64,000 nt of DNA from Maricaulis parjimensis. Lineage in GTDB: Bacteria > Pseudomonadota > Alphaproteobacteria > Caulobacterales > Maricaulaceae. Made by a program: the position numbers and the translations under genes. This document shows positions 45,402 through 54,096 of this stretch, piece by piece; within the stretch, counting starts at the first letter, position 1; each line of letters starts with the position of its first letter. Location of the stretch: NCBI RefSeq assembly GCF_016817355.1, contig NZ_JADOTT010000001.1:127094-191093 (forward strand), written 5' to 3'. The notes under the pieces are model-generated. The model was not told where the DNA came from. It searched no databases and was given only the letters and a program-made list of their open reading frames with translations.

Positions 45402-47552
45402 TCAGAAGCTCACTCGGGTTCTGAGACCGTATTCGGCAGGTGCTCCGTAGAACTCGTTATTGCCGGTTTGGCCCGTGGAATACTCTTCATCGAACAGGTT
45501 GGTTGCCCAGAATTCGATCTCGAAGTCACCAAGCTCGGCGGTCACCGCCGCATTGACAAGAGCATAGGATGGGAGGCGATCGCGCACCGGGTCGTAGGCC
45601 AAGTAGGCGTAGCGCTCATCAATATAGGTATAGGTCAGCCGCGGCGTGACGAAGGCCGAGCCCACCTCGAATTCATAGGCAAGAGATGCGTTCAACGTCC
45701 ATTGCGGCGAGAACAGATTGGGACCGCCGGCCGTATTGCCGGTGAAGGGCGTGTAGTCGGCACACCCCGTTGTCTGGCCCGGAGCACATTGCGGCACGTT
45801 CGACACGCCGGGATTGGCAAAGGCGAAGGCCCGGGAGTCGACAAAATTCGTGCCGGAGAGCGAGCTGTCCGTGTAGGCAAAGCCGGCGCTCAGATCGAAC
45901 CCGCCCTCGCGATACTGGATCTGGCCTTCAACGCCCATCACTTCAGCATCGGCGATGTTGATCACGGACGTCCGCCCGGTTGCCGCCTCCAGTGCATCCA
46001 GTTGGAAACCGGAATAGTCATAATAGAAGGCTCCCAGCTGCGTGGTGACGGCGCCCCCGGCAAATGTGCCGCGCCAACCGAACTCGTAATCCATCACCGT
46101 TTCAGGGTCGAAGGACGCTGTCGGGCTGGAGAAACCGCCGGATTTGTAGCCCTTGGCCACAAAGGCAAAGAAGAGGTGATCCTCATTGGGGCGATAATTC
46201 AGTGTCACCTGGCCGGTGAACTGGTCGTCATCATAGATACCACCGGGGTCGGCCACGACGATGTTCGGAATGACCAGGCGCACAGCACCGACAGCATCGA
46301 TATCATAGGTGGAATAGCGCGCCCCGACATCGACGGAGAACTGGTCGTTCAGGTCGAAGGAGACCTGGCCGAAAAGACCCGTCGTCACCTTTTCATTGGC
46401 AATATCGATATCAATCGCAAAGGCGGCCGGGTCATTGGTGATATCGACCAGGATCTCATTGCGCTGGTAGTAACCCCCGAGGATCCAGCGCACCGGCTGG
46501 GACTCGTCCGAAATGATATTGCCTTCCGCCGTATAGACTTCTTCTCGGACAAACTGGTCCGCGACCGAGCTTGGCAGCGTCGTGGAGTTGGTGGCGTCCA
46601 TGTCATACAGGTTCGAGATCGACTTGTTCTGGTAGCCCGCAATCCCCCGGAAAGTCGTGCCACCATCGGTCACATACTCAAAGCGCCCAGTATACTGCTC
46701 ATTGCGCTCATCATTGCGCGTGTCGGTATCATAGTTGAGCGTGCGGATATCGGAGGTCCGGAACCCCTCATAGCGGGTGCCCAGGATCGGCCGGTAGGCA
46801 TACCCGCCGGTCTCCTTGTCCGCGACTTCGGCCCGCAAGAGCGCGCTGAAATTGGCGGTCGGTTCCCAGAGTAGCCCGACGCGCACGCCGTATTCGTCAA
46901 GCGCAGCAGGCTCGGTCAAACCGGCCGAATTGGAATAGTAGCTGTCACGTTCGCGGAAAATGCCCGCCGCGCGGACCGCCAGCGTATCGCTGAGCGGAAT
47001 ATTGACAGCACCTTCCAGGCCGCGCCGGTTGTAATTGCCGATCTCGCCCTGGACATAGCCCCCCATGCCGTCCAGTTCCGGTTCGCGGCTATTGATGAAG
47101 ATCGCACCGCCCGTGGAATTGGACCCGACAAAAGTACCTTGAGGACCGCGGAAGACTTCCACTGATCCAATGTCATAAAAGCTGTTCGTAGAGACGATCG
47201 GCGGCTGGAAAACGCCATCATAATAGGTGGCCACACCATTGGAGACATTCGGGCTGCCGCTGGCGAGGCCGATACCGCGGATGTTCACGGACTGGGTCAG
47301 ACCGGAATCGGTGATCGACAGGCCCGGGGTTGCGTTTTGCAAATCATCCAGGCGCTCGATGCCTTGCGATTGAAGATCGTCTCCGGCCAGGACAGAGACA
47401 GCGGCGGACGTATCCTGCAGGCCCGCCTCGCGCTTCTGGCCCGTCACCGTGATGACATCGGCGGTCTGATCGTCGGTCTGCATCGCCAAAGCCGGTGACG
47501 CGACAACAAGGGCCAACACGGACGCGCCGGCCTTCAATGCATGGCTATTCAT
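45402..47552 (-). CDS. TonB-dependent receptor, quinate/chlorogenate module
   Basis: A 716-residue receptor. Signal peptide MNSHALKAGASVLALVVASPALA, TonB-box-like DVITVTGQKREAGLQD, plug motif VFRGPQGTFVGSNSTGGAIF, barrel ending RTRVSF. It is first in the minus-strand operon with the tannase-family esterase, AAHS carrier and quiC. The likely promoter overlaps an 18-bp palindrome about 300 bp upstream. The ligand would be the ester cleaved by the next gene, too large for porins. Confidence 0.92.
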   Translation of the reverse strand: MNSHALKAGASVLALVVASPALAMQTDDQTADVITVTGQKREAGLQDTSAAVSVLAGDDLQSQGIERLDDLQNATPGLSITDSGLTQSVNIRGIGLASGSPNVSNGVATYYDGVFQPPIVSTNSFYDIGSVEVFRGPQGTFVGSNSTGGAIFINSREPELDGMGGYVQGEIGNYNRRGLEGAVNIPLSDTLAVRAAGIFRERDSYYSNSAGLTEPAALDEYGVRVGLLWEPTANFSALLRAEVADKETGGYAYRPILGTRYEGFRTSDIRTLNYDTDTRNDERNEQYTGRFEYVTDGGTTFRGIAGYQNKSISNLYDMDATNSTTLPSSVADQFVREEVYTAEGNIISDESQPVRWILGGYYQRNEILVDITNDPAAFAIDIDIANEKVTTGLFGQVSFDLNDQFSVDVGARYSTYDIDAVGAVRLVIPNIVVADPGGIYDDDQFTGQVTLNYRPNEDHLFFAFVAKGYKSGGFSSPTASFDPETVMDYEFGWRGTFAGGAVTTQLGAFYYDYSGFQLDALEAATGRTSVINIADAEVMGVEGQIQYREGGFDLSAGFAYTDSSLSGTNFVDSRAFAFANPGVSNVPQCAPGQTTGCADYTPFTGNTAGGPNLFSPQWTLNASLAYEFEVGSAFVTPRLTYTYIDERYAYLAYDPVRDRLPSYALVNAAVTAELGDFEIEFWATNLFDEEYSTGQTGNNEFYGAPAEYGLRTRVSF

Positions 47553-47845
47553 GGGTGTCTTCCTCCCCCTTCGGACCCAACGGGTCCCGTTCCAATGATG
47601 CGGAAGCTGGCTGCGTCCCCTTCACGGGCGTTGCGTCAACCAGTCCGAGCCTAATCTTCTGCCTGCCCGCCGCGGGTCATGCCGGGCATGACATCGCGGT
47701 GCGCGGGCGTTTCTGCGGACACTTCATCAGGAAGAAAACGAGCCTGCCGGCCCCGTGGACCGTGCGATGGGGTCAATCCTGACCCGGATGGCACCGAGAC
47801 CGGTTCCATCAGCTCCTCCCTCTCTGTGCGTGCTTTTGCTCGCTT

Positions 47846-47863
47846 ATGTACTAATTAGTACAT
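47846..47863. promoter_or_regulatory. 18-bp perfect palindrome, probable TetR operator
   Basis: ATGTACTAATTAGTACAT is identical to its reverse complement over all 18 bases, the form expected for a TetR-family dimer site. It lies in the 422-bp divergent region between the TonB receptor operon and the quinate/shikimate dehydrogenase-TetR pair, 112 bp before the latter's start. The rest of 47553-47974 holds no credible gene. Confidence 0.72.
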
Positions 47864-47884
47864 TGAGCTTTTCATCGCTGTCAA
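47855..47884 (-). promoter_or_regulatory. Sigma70-type promoter for the receptor-esterase-transporter-quiC operon
   Basis: On the minus strand a perfect -35 TTGACA (47884-47879) is followed after 18 bp by TACTAA (47860-47855). The -10 falls inside the palindrome at 47846-47863, so a bound repressor would occlude it. Confidence 0.55.
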
Positions 47885-47974
47885 CAACTACTATACGTCA
47901 TAGCAATTAGGGCGTTCTGACGCACATCAGATGACGAACCAGCCCGTACAGACCGGACGTTGGGGAGATGAGGC

Positions 47975-48880
47975 ATGACGGCTCAAACAGCTGATATGAC
48001 ACCGCCTGAACAGGGCTCGGACGGCCCATCAAACGCGCCGATCTGGCTGGGCTTGGTGGGGCGCGGCATTCTCGGATCCGGCTCGCCGGCGATGCATCAT
48101 GAAGAAGGGCTCGCGCAGCAGTTGGAGGTCTCCTACCGCCTGTTCGATTTCGACGCCTTCCCACTGGAAGACGACAAGCTGCGGGACATCATCCGGTCTG
48201 CCCAAATGCTTCGCCTGAACGGTCTGAACATCACCCATCCCTTCAAACAGACGGTCATGGCCAGCCTTGATGCCATCGATGCCGATGCCGCCCTCGTCGG
48301 CGCCGTCAACACGGTCGTTTTCCAGTATGGACGCGCCATCGGCTACAACACCGACTTCTACGGGTTCCGGGAAAATCTGAGCCGCCACCTGCCCGAAAAA
48401 AGGCCCGGCCCGATTGTCCAGATTGGTGCAGGCGGCGCTGGCGCGGCCTGCGCGGCTGCCGCGCTTGATTTGGGATGCCCGTCACTCGGCCTCTATGATA
48501 GTGACCCCCTGCGGTCCGCCGCGCTCGCGGCCCGCCTGACAGATCGCTTCCCGAACGCGCAGATTGAGGCCCTGGAAGAAATTGAGCCGGCCTTGGCGAA
48601 GGCCGCCGGCCTGGTGAACACATCCCCGATCGGCATGTCCGGACATCCGGGAACACCTGTCGCTGCAACACTTCTCCGCCCGGAGCTGTGGGTGGCTGAC
48701 ATCGTCTACTTCCCGCGAGAAACGGAATTGCTGAAACAAGCCTCGGAGCGTGGCTGCCTGACGATTGACGGAGGCGGCATGGCCGTTCTCCAGGCCGCGG
48801 CCGCCTTCGACCTGTTCACACGCCGGACAGCGGATCGCGACCGGATGATGGCTGAGTTCGACCGGCGCCGGCCACTTTGA
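47975..48880 (+). CDS. Quinate/shikimate dehydrogenase (AroE/QsuD family)
   Basis: A 301-residue AroE-fold enzyme. The catalytic Lys is in LNGLNITHPFKQ, the Asp in IGYNTDFYGF, the nucleotide loop is IGAGGAGAACA, and NTSPIGM precedes the conserved DIVYFPRETELL. HPFKQ and the lack of an NADP-type basic loop after YDSD suggest an NAD-linked catabolic quinate/shikimate dehydrogenase rather than the biosynthetic one. With quiC it would carry quinate or shikimate toward protocatechuate; the dehydroquinate dehydratase needed for quinate is not in this window. GGGGAGATGAGGC precedes the ATG. Confidence 0.9.
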   Translation: MTAQTADMTPPEQGSDGPSNAPIWLGLVGRGILGSGSPAMHHEEGLAQQLEVSYRLFDFDAFPLEDDKLRDIIRSAQMLRLNGLNITHPFKQTVMASLDAIDADAALVGAVNTVVFQYGRAIGYNTDFYGFRENLSRHLPEKRPGPIVQIGAGGAGAACAAAALDLGCPSLGLYDSDPLRSAALAARLTDRFPNAQIEALEEIEPALAKAAGLVNTSPIGMSGHPGTPVAATLLRPELWVADIVYFPRETELLKQASERGCLTIDGGGMAVLQAAAAFDLFTRRTADRDRMMAEFDRRRPL

Positions 48881-48959
48881 CCCCTTCAGCATCCGCGCCT
48901 CGCCAAGCTGCTCAAACCCCGCATAGAATAGAGCGCAGCTGCCAGGCCGGAAATCACTG

Positions 48960-49622
48960 ATGGTTCAATCCCAACACCCCTCCCCGTCACCGGAAACGCC
49001 CAGCCGGCGCCAGGCCGAGACGGATGATAATCGCCGCAACATTCTGGATGTCGCGATATCGGAATTCTCGGACAAGGGTCTGACCGGCGCGCGGATTGAC
49101 GAGATTGCCGAACGCACGCGCACTTCCAAGCGGATGATCTATTACCACTTCGGCAGCAAGGAAGGCCTGTACAAGGCCGCACTGGCCGAGGCCTATGGCC
49201 GGATTCGCACCCTGGAAACCGAGATGGATCTCGACTCCCTCTCTCCGACCGAAGCCCTGCGCGGGATTTGCGAATTCACCTTCAATTATCACAATGACAA
49301 TCCGGAATTCGTTCGCCTCATCATGAATGAGAACATGCTCTATGGCGCCCATCTGGGCGAAATGGATGTGGTGCGCAGCCGCAACCGGGCCATCGTCACC
49401 CTGCTCAGCCATTTGATTGAACGCGGTGTCCAGAGCGGTGAATTCCGCAATGATCTCGACCCGATCAATCTTCACATGTCGATCAGCGCACTGTGCTTCC
49501 ACTATGCGGCCAACCGCTACACGTTTTCGAAGATTTTCGCTTGGGACATGGAATCTCCCGAAGCCGTCGCCGAGCGCCGGAAAATTGTTGCCGACATCGT
49601 GGAACGCTGGTGTTTGGCTTGA
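48960..49622 (+). CDS. TetR family transcriptional regulator
   Basis: A 220-residue TetR/AcrR regulator. Helix-turn-helix residues 22-70 (RRNILDVAISEFSDKGLTGARIDEIAE, then SKRMIYYHFGSKEGLY) with a helical ligand domain behind. It is 79 bp downstream of the quinate/shikimate dehydrogenase on the same strand and probably cotranscribed. The perfect palindrome at 47846 in the shared divergent promoter is its likely operator, giving autorepression plus control of the receptor operon. Effector could be protocatechuate, dehydroshikimate or a hydroxycinnamate. Confidence 0.9.
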   Translation: MVQSQHPSPSPETPSRRQAETDDNRRNILDVAISEFSDKGLTGARIDEIAERTRTSKRMIYYHFGSKEGLYKAALAEAYGRIRTLETEMDLDSLSPTEALRGICEFTFNYHNDNPEFVRLIMNENMLYGAHLGEMDVVRSRNRAIVTLLSHLIERGVQSGEFRNDLDPINLHMSISALCFHYAANRYTFSKIFAWDMESPEAVAERRKIVADIVERWCLA

Positions 49623-49816
49623 AGCATCCCTGTTTTTGGGCATTGAGCAGCAGAATACAGCTACCCGACCTAGCCAAAACAGGCCCGCCAAGCCTGGCGG
49701 AAATTTGGCCCAGGCACGCCTGGTCCCGAAGCCTGCTTCGGCGGACAGGCGCCCTAGCCCACAGACTGTCGAGGGAGCAGCGGGCGCCACTGCCATACCC
49801 AGAACTAAGGGAATAA

Positions 49817-49907
49817 TGGCGGTGAGGGTGGGATTCGAACCCACGAGACGGGGACACCGCCTACACGCGTTCCAGGCGTGCGCCTTCGACCACTCGGCCA
49901 CCTCACC
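49817..49907 (-). tRNA. tRNA-Ser (anticodon GGA)
   Basis: On the minus strand the acceptor arm GGTGAGG pairs with CCTCACC. The anticodon stem CACGC/GCGTG encloses loop CTGGAAC (anticodon GGA, reading UCC/UCU). A long variable arm typical of serine tRNAs is followed by GGGTTCGAATCCC as T-arm. Discriminator G is followed by an encoded CCA (49819-49817). Confidence 0.96.
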
Positions 49908-50064
49908 GCAAGAGGCGCGGACTATACTCATAAGAGCGCGGCGGGCAAGGCGTCTCGCTCAGTTGAGAAGCCTGTCCAAAGTTTCACTGGTCCTTCCCGT
50001 CACTTGCCGGAAATATCGCGGCCGAGAAAAAGCCGGGGTCACAGCCCCGGCCCAACGGGGAAAC

Positions 50065-50676
50065 ATGATGCAAAACAAGACTTTGAAAGCTGGCTTTCTG
50101 GCCGTTTCGACTGGCCTTCTGATCGCACTCACGCCGGCAAGTTTCGCGCAGGACGAAGCCGTGAGACGCAGTTGGGGCGAAGAGGCCCGCCAGGAAATGG
50201 CACAATTGGCCCCGCTCGCGGGCGACTGGGTCGTGACCGAGCAGGATTACGGCCAGGACGGCAACTGGCATACGGCCGAAACCCGGTATCGCGAGACCAC
50301 ACGCTTCCTGCTCGACGGCATGGCCTTGCGGATCGATCCGGCGGAGCGGCCTGCCAAGCCCTGGCGCCTGGAAACCACGATCCAGTACGACCAGAACCGC
50401 GATGTCTTCCGGCTCGTCGCCCTGGATGACACTTGGGGCAATCTGGATGTGTTCGAAGGCGATTTCGACGCGGACGGCCATCTCAGCGTCACCAATTTGC
50501 GGGTCGACACGCCCTATGTCTCGCCGGATGGGTCACGCACCCATTTCCGTCTCACCTTCATCCTCACCGATAACGACCACAACTCCCTTGTGATCGAGTC
50601 CACCGGGGATGGCGGCGAGACCTGGCGCCCCTTCCAGCGCCTGGACCGGGTGCGCTTCGGCAGTGAGGCGCACTGA
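50065..50676 (+). CDS. Exported hypothetical protein (DUF1579-like beta-barrel)
   Basis: A 203-residue protein of unknown function. A signal peptide of about 30 residues ends LTPASFAQ, leaving a mature beta-rich domain with the pattern LAPLAGDWVV, RETTRFLLDGMALRI, DQNRDVFRLVALDDTWGNLDVFEG. This resembles the small lipocalin-like DUF1579/nitrobindin-type proteins, but I do not recognise it firmly. ATG 50065 has ACGGGGAAAC upstream; ATG 50068 follows directly. It stands alone between a tRNA and msrA. Confidence 0.75.
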   Translation: MMQNKTLKAGFLAVSTGLLIALTPASFAQDEAVRRSWGEEARQEMAQLAPLAGDWVVTEQDYGQDGNWHTAETRYRETTRFLLDGMALRIDPAERPAKPWRLETTIQYDQNRDVFRLVALDDTWGNLDVFEGDFDADGHLSVTNLRVDTPYVSPDGSRTHFRLTFILTDNDHNSLVIESTGDGGETWRPFQRLDRVRFGSEAH

Positions 50677-50740
50677 TCCCTCTGGCATTCGCCACCATCG
50701 CTCCTAAATTGGGGTCTGCAACCCGTTTCCGGATTCTGTC

Positions 50741-51394
50741 ATGACACCGACCGACCCCAATTCCACCCTCATCACGACCGGCCAGGCCCTGCCGGGCCGC
50801 GACACGCCCCTGCCGACGGCTGACACCCATTTTGTCACCGGCCGCGATCTCAAGATCGCCGCCCCGGACGGGATGGATGAAATCATTTTCGGCATGGGGT
50901 GTTTTTGGGGCGTGGAACGCCTGTTCTGGCAGACCCAGGGCGTCTGGCACACGGCTGTTGGCTATGCCGGCGGCATCTCACCCAACCCGACCTATGAGGA
51001 AGTCTGTTCGGGACAGACCGGCCATGCCGAAGTGGTGCGGGTGATCTATGACCCGTCCGTGATTGCCCTGGACGATATCCTCAAAGTGTTCTGGGAAGGA
51101 CATGATCCCACGCAAGGCATGCGCCAGGGCAATGATCTGGGCACGCAATACCGCTCGGCGATCTACACCACCACGGCGGACCAGGCCGAACTCGCCCATC
51201 AGAGCCGGGCGACCTACCAGGCCGAGCTGGACAAGGTCGGGATGGGCCCGATCACGACACAGATCGAGCGGGCGGGCGATTTCTACTATGCCGAGGATTA
51301 TCACCAGCAATACCTGGCCAAGAATCCGGACGGGTATTGCGGCCTTGGCGGCACCGGCGTGGTCTGCCCGATCGGCCTGGGCGTGGGCGCCTGA
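50741..51394 (+). CDS. msrA: Peptide methionine (S)-S-oxide reductase
   Basis: A 217-residue MsrA. The active-site GCFWG carries catalytic Cys54, followed by VGYAGG and the conserved [13 protein letters not shown]. Two C-terminal cysteines, Cys200 (GYCGLGG) and Cys209 (VVCPIG), can serve as resolving residues for thioredoxin recycling. An N-terminal extension of about 45 residues precedes the core. It reduces methionine-S-sulfoxide in proteins. Stands as its own transcription unit. Confidence 0.96.
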   Translation: MTPTDPNSTLITTGQALPGRDTPLPTADTHFVTGRDLKIAAPDGMDEIIFGMGCFWGVERLFWQTQGVWHTAVGYAGGISPNPTYEEVCSGQTGHAEVVRVIYDPSVIALDDILKVFWEGHDPTQGMRQGNDLGTQYRSAIYTTTADQAELAHQSRATYQAELDKVGMGPITTQIERAGDFYYAEDYHQQYLAKNPDGYCGLGGTGVVCPIGLGVGA

Positions 51395-51472
51395 GCGCCA
51401 CAGTCAAAACAGACTGACAAGCGCTCCATGGCTTTCTAGACTCAGTGTCTGGACTGCCCCGGATATGCGCAC

Positions 51473-52147
51473 GTGACACGCCTGATTGCCTTCGACGTCG
51501 ATTCCACGCTCCTGCGCGTTGAATCCCTGGACACGGCGCTGGAAGCCGCCTTTTCCGCCCTGCCCGACCCGGCAGCGGCGCGCAAGCAATTGCACGAGAT
51601 CACCAATGCCGGCATGTCCGGCCGGATGGCCCTGCGGGACAGTCTGGAAGCCCGGCTCAAACTGGCCGGCCTGGACAAGTCCGGTGTCGACATGATTGCC
51701 GAACTGCTGCGCCAGCGGATCACACCGGGCATGTCACCCCTGATCCGGCGCCTGCGCGAGCGGGGCGATGCCCTGCATGCCGTCTCCGGCGGGTTTGCCG
51801 ACCTGATCGAGCCCGTCCTGGTGGATCTGGGCTTCCAGCGTGGCGACATCCACGCCAATCGCTTCGTCTGGCAGGATGAGCGCGTGGTCGGGCTGGATAT
51901 CGACTGTCCGCTCTCGCGCAATGGCGGCAAGGCTGAAGTCCTCGACCGCATTGCCGCAACCGCCGCCGAGACCATCATTGTCGGTGATGGCATGACGGAT
52001 TTCGAAGCTTTCGAGAATGGCGCGGCCGACCGCTTCATCGGCTTTGGCGCCATAGCCAAACGCGATGTCGTCATCGCGGCCTGCGAATATTCCGGCGCGG
52101 ACTATGTCCGCACCGTTGCTGACCTGGCCAAATCGCTGGGCGTCTAG
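51473..52147 (+). CDS. serB: Phosphoserine phosphatase
   Basis: A 224-residue HAD-family phosphatase without an N-terminal ACT domain. Motif I is FDVDSTLL (nucleophile Asp8, general acid Asp10), motif II the Ser in HAVSGGFADL, and motif III VGDGMTDFEAF. The start is GTG, which makes motif I begin at residue 7 as usual. It makes serine from phosphoserine. It is convergent with serA and their stop codons share the bases CTAG. Confidence 0.94.
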   Translation: MTRLIAFDVDSTLLRVESLDTALEAAFSALPDPAAARKQLHEITNAGMSGRMALRDSLEARLKLAGLDKSGVDMIAELLRQRITPGMSPLIRRLRERGDALHAVSGGFADLIEPVLVDLGFQRGDIHANRFVWQDERVVGLDIDCPLSRNGGKAEVLDRIAATAAETIIVGDGMTDFEAFENGAADRFIGFGAIAKRDVVIAACEYSGADYVRTVADLAKSLGV

Positions 52148-53373
52148 TCCGCGAAGATGACGCGGGCGCGGATCGAGCCTTCCAGCGCATTCACCCGGTC
52201 GATGAAATCAGCCGGCAGCTCACCTTCCAAATCCGAAGCCACATAGCCGAGCTGACCACGGGTCTCGAGCTGCTGGGCCGCGATATTGGCCGCGGTCGAG
52301 GAGATCGTCTCGTTGAGCCGCATCAGGAAGCCCGGTGCATTGGCATGGAAGGAGAGCAGACGGGCCCGGCCCGGCTTGATCTCGCCCGGCTCGATCTCCG
52401 GCACATTCACCGCGCCCTTGGTCGAACCCTGGGAGAGATAGCGCGTCAGCTTGGCGGAAACATCCTCGCCAATGGCCGCCTGGGCCTCCAGCGTGGAACC
52501 GCCAACATGCGGTGTCAGAATGATGTTTTCAAATCGTTGCAGGGGCGAAACGAAAGCTTCGTCCTTCGATGCCGGCTCTTTCGGGAACACATCGATGGCC
52601 GCGCCCAGAAGGCGCTCCTCCGCCAGCGCATCGGCCAGCGCATCGATATCCACCAGATCGCCCCGTGCATGATTGATCAGGAAGGAGCCCGGCTTCATCT
52701 TGGCGATCGCCTCGCGGCTCATCATGCCGCGCGTCTGCGGCGAGGACGGCACGTGCAGCGTCACGACGTCGGAGATTTCCAGGAGCTCGTCCAGCGAGCC
52801 ACAGGCGCGCGCATTGCCGTGGGCCAGCTTGGGTTCGACATCATAATAATAGACATGCATGCCCAGGCCGGAGGCCAGGACGGAGAGCTGGGAGCCGATA
52901 TTGCCATAGCCGACAATGCCCAGCTTCTTGGCGCGGACCTCGTGGGAATTGGTCGCCGTCTTCATCCACTCGCCGCGCTTGGCCGCCGCCGAGCGCATCG
53001 GCACGCCGCGCATCAGCATGACAACCGAGGCCAGGGTCAGCTCGGCCACGGAACGCGTATTGCCGAACGGACCATTGAAGACCGGAATACCGCGCGCTTC
53101 GGCCACATCCAGCTCGACCTGGTTGGTGCCGATGCAGAAACAGCCCAGCGCGGCCAGGTTCGGCGCCGCATCGAAAGCCGCCTTGTTCATCTTCGTGCGG
53201 GAGCGGATCCCCGCCAGTTTCGCGCCAGCCAGACGGTCATGAAGCTCTTCAATCGGAAGCGCGGACGTATGGCGCTCGACATCAAGCCCCGCGACCTGGA
53301 AGGCGCGGTCGGCGAGCGGGTGGATATTCTCGAACAAAACGACGGTATCGGACATGGGGGGCACCTGATTCAT
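52144..53373 (-). CDS. serA: D-3-phosphoglycerate dehydrogenase
   Basis: A 409-residue enzyme of the E. coli SerA length class. Substrate domain first, then the NAD domain with LGIVGYGNIGSQL and the catalytic His in LTPHVGGSTLEAQ, and a C-terminal ACT domain (about residues 330-409, LSFHANAPGFLMRLNETI) that binds serine as feedback inhibitor. TGAGGTCTGC lies before ATG 53373; ATG 53355 is the alternative. First step of serine synthesis, beside serB. A strong inverted repeat lies 86 bp upstream. Confidence 0.96.
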   Translation of the reverse strand: MNQVPPMSDTVVLFENIHPLADRAFQVAGLDVERHTSALPIEELHDRLAGAKLAGIRSRTKMNKAAFDAAPNLAALGCFCIGTNQVELDVAEARGIPVFNGPFGNTRSVAELTLASVVMLMRGVPMRSAAAKRGEWMKTATNSHEVRAKKLGIVGYGNIGSQLSVLASGLGMHVYYYDVEPKLAHGNARACGSLDELLEISDVVTLHVPSSPQTRGMMSREAIAKMKPGSFLINHARGDLVDIDALADALAEERLLGAAIDVFPKEPASKDEAFVSPLQRFENIILTPHVGGSTLEAQAAIGEDVSAKLTRYLSQGSTKGAVNVPEIEPGEIKPGRARLLSFHANAPGFLMRLNETISSTAANIAAQQLETRGQLGYVASDLEGELPADFIDRVNALEGSIRARVIFAD

Positions 53374-53458
53374 GCAGACCTCAGTTTAGAGGTAGATATG
53401 TGCGCAACAAGAAAGCGAAACCCCCGTTCGCACAAACTTGATCGCGCGTCATGGCAAA

Positions 53459-53487
53459 ACTGTGAAAAAACCTTTCCTTTTCACAGT
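53459..53487. promoter_or_regulatory. Inverted repeat ACTGTGAAAA-N9-TTTTCACAGT upstream of serA
   Basis: Perfect 10-bp arms in the 203-bp space between serA and the small membrane protein gene. There is no preceding gene for it to terminate, as both neighbours are divergent. It is therefore more likely an operator than a terminator. Confidence 0.5.
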
Positions 53488-53576
53488 CAGCTCCGGGCCA
53501 AGGCGTTAACGAAGCGCAACAAGCTTCTTGCTAAAGCCCATCCATATTGAAGTGAGCCAGAGACCTGTTGAACCCG

Positions 53577-54047
53577 ATGACCAAGACCCCGCTGCACTGG
53601 ATCTATCTGACAACCCTCATCCTTCAGGCCGTCATCATCGTCTGGAATCTGGTATGGGCCATTCCGGACGTGGCGATCCGGCTGGGCCTTTGGCCGTTTG
53701 AACAGGATATGGGGCTACGCCAGCTCATCCCCTCCATTCCGCTTTGGCAGGAGGGCGTCTTCTTCACAGCCATCGCCTTGATGATCGCGGCCTTTGTGCA
53801 GACGCTGAGACATTCAAGCCTGGCCCTGCCACTGTTTTTGGCCGCGATGCTGCTGGACCGGCTGGACTGGATCATCCTGTCCTTCAGCCCCGAAGACGGC
53901 CATGGCATTCCGGGCAAGAATATCCGGGACCTGATTGTCCTGACGATCGAAATGACAAGCCTGGCGGCCATGGGCTTCCTGTCGGTCCACGGCACTTTGC
54001 GCTCGCCAAAATGGCTGCGCGATCTGATCACACGCCTTCTGACCTGA
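53577..54047 (+). CDS. Small integral membrane protein, unknown function
   Basis: A 156-residue protein with four predicted membrane helices: IYLTTLILQAVIIVWNLVW, VFFTAIALMIAAFVQTL, LALPLFLAAMLLDRLDWIIL and LIVLTIEMTSLAAMGFLSV. Acidic and basic residues are mostly in the loops. ATG 53577 is used; a TTG at 53568 is in frame and neither has a good ribosome site. I do not recognise a family. It is divergent from serA. Confidence 0.7.
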   Translation: MTKTPLHWIYLTTLILQAVIIVWNLVWAIPDVAIRLGLWPFEQDMGLRQLIPSIPLWQEGVFFTAIALMIAAFVQTLRHSSLALPLFLAAMLLDRLDWIILSFSPEDGHGIPGKNIRDLIVLTIEMTSLAAMGFLSVHGTLRSPKWLRDLITRLLT

Positions 54048-54096
54048 CGCCCGGCCAAGTCCGGCAGGCGCCAAGTCCGGCATGCATCGGGCCCGA

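Noticed and set aside
47495-47782. 95-codon frame overlapping the start of the third TonB receptor
   Set aside because: Composition and position suit a leader/promoter region; no supporting motif or ribosome site.
49623-49816. Short inverted repeats (for example CCAGGC-AC-GCCTGG) between the TetR gene and tRNA-Ser, considered as an integration remnant near a tRNA
   Set aside because: No integrase, no direct repeat of the tRNA 3' end and no foreign genes next to it.
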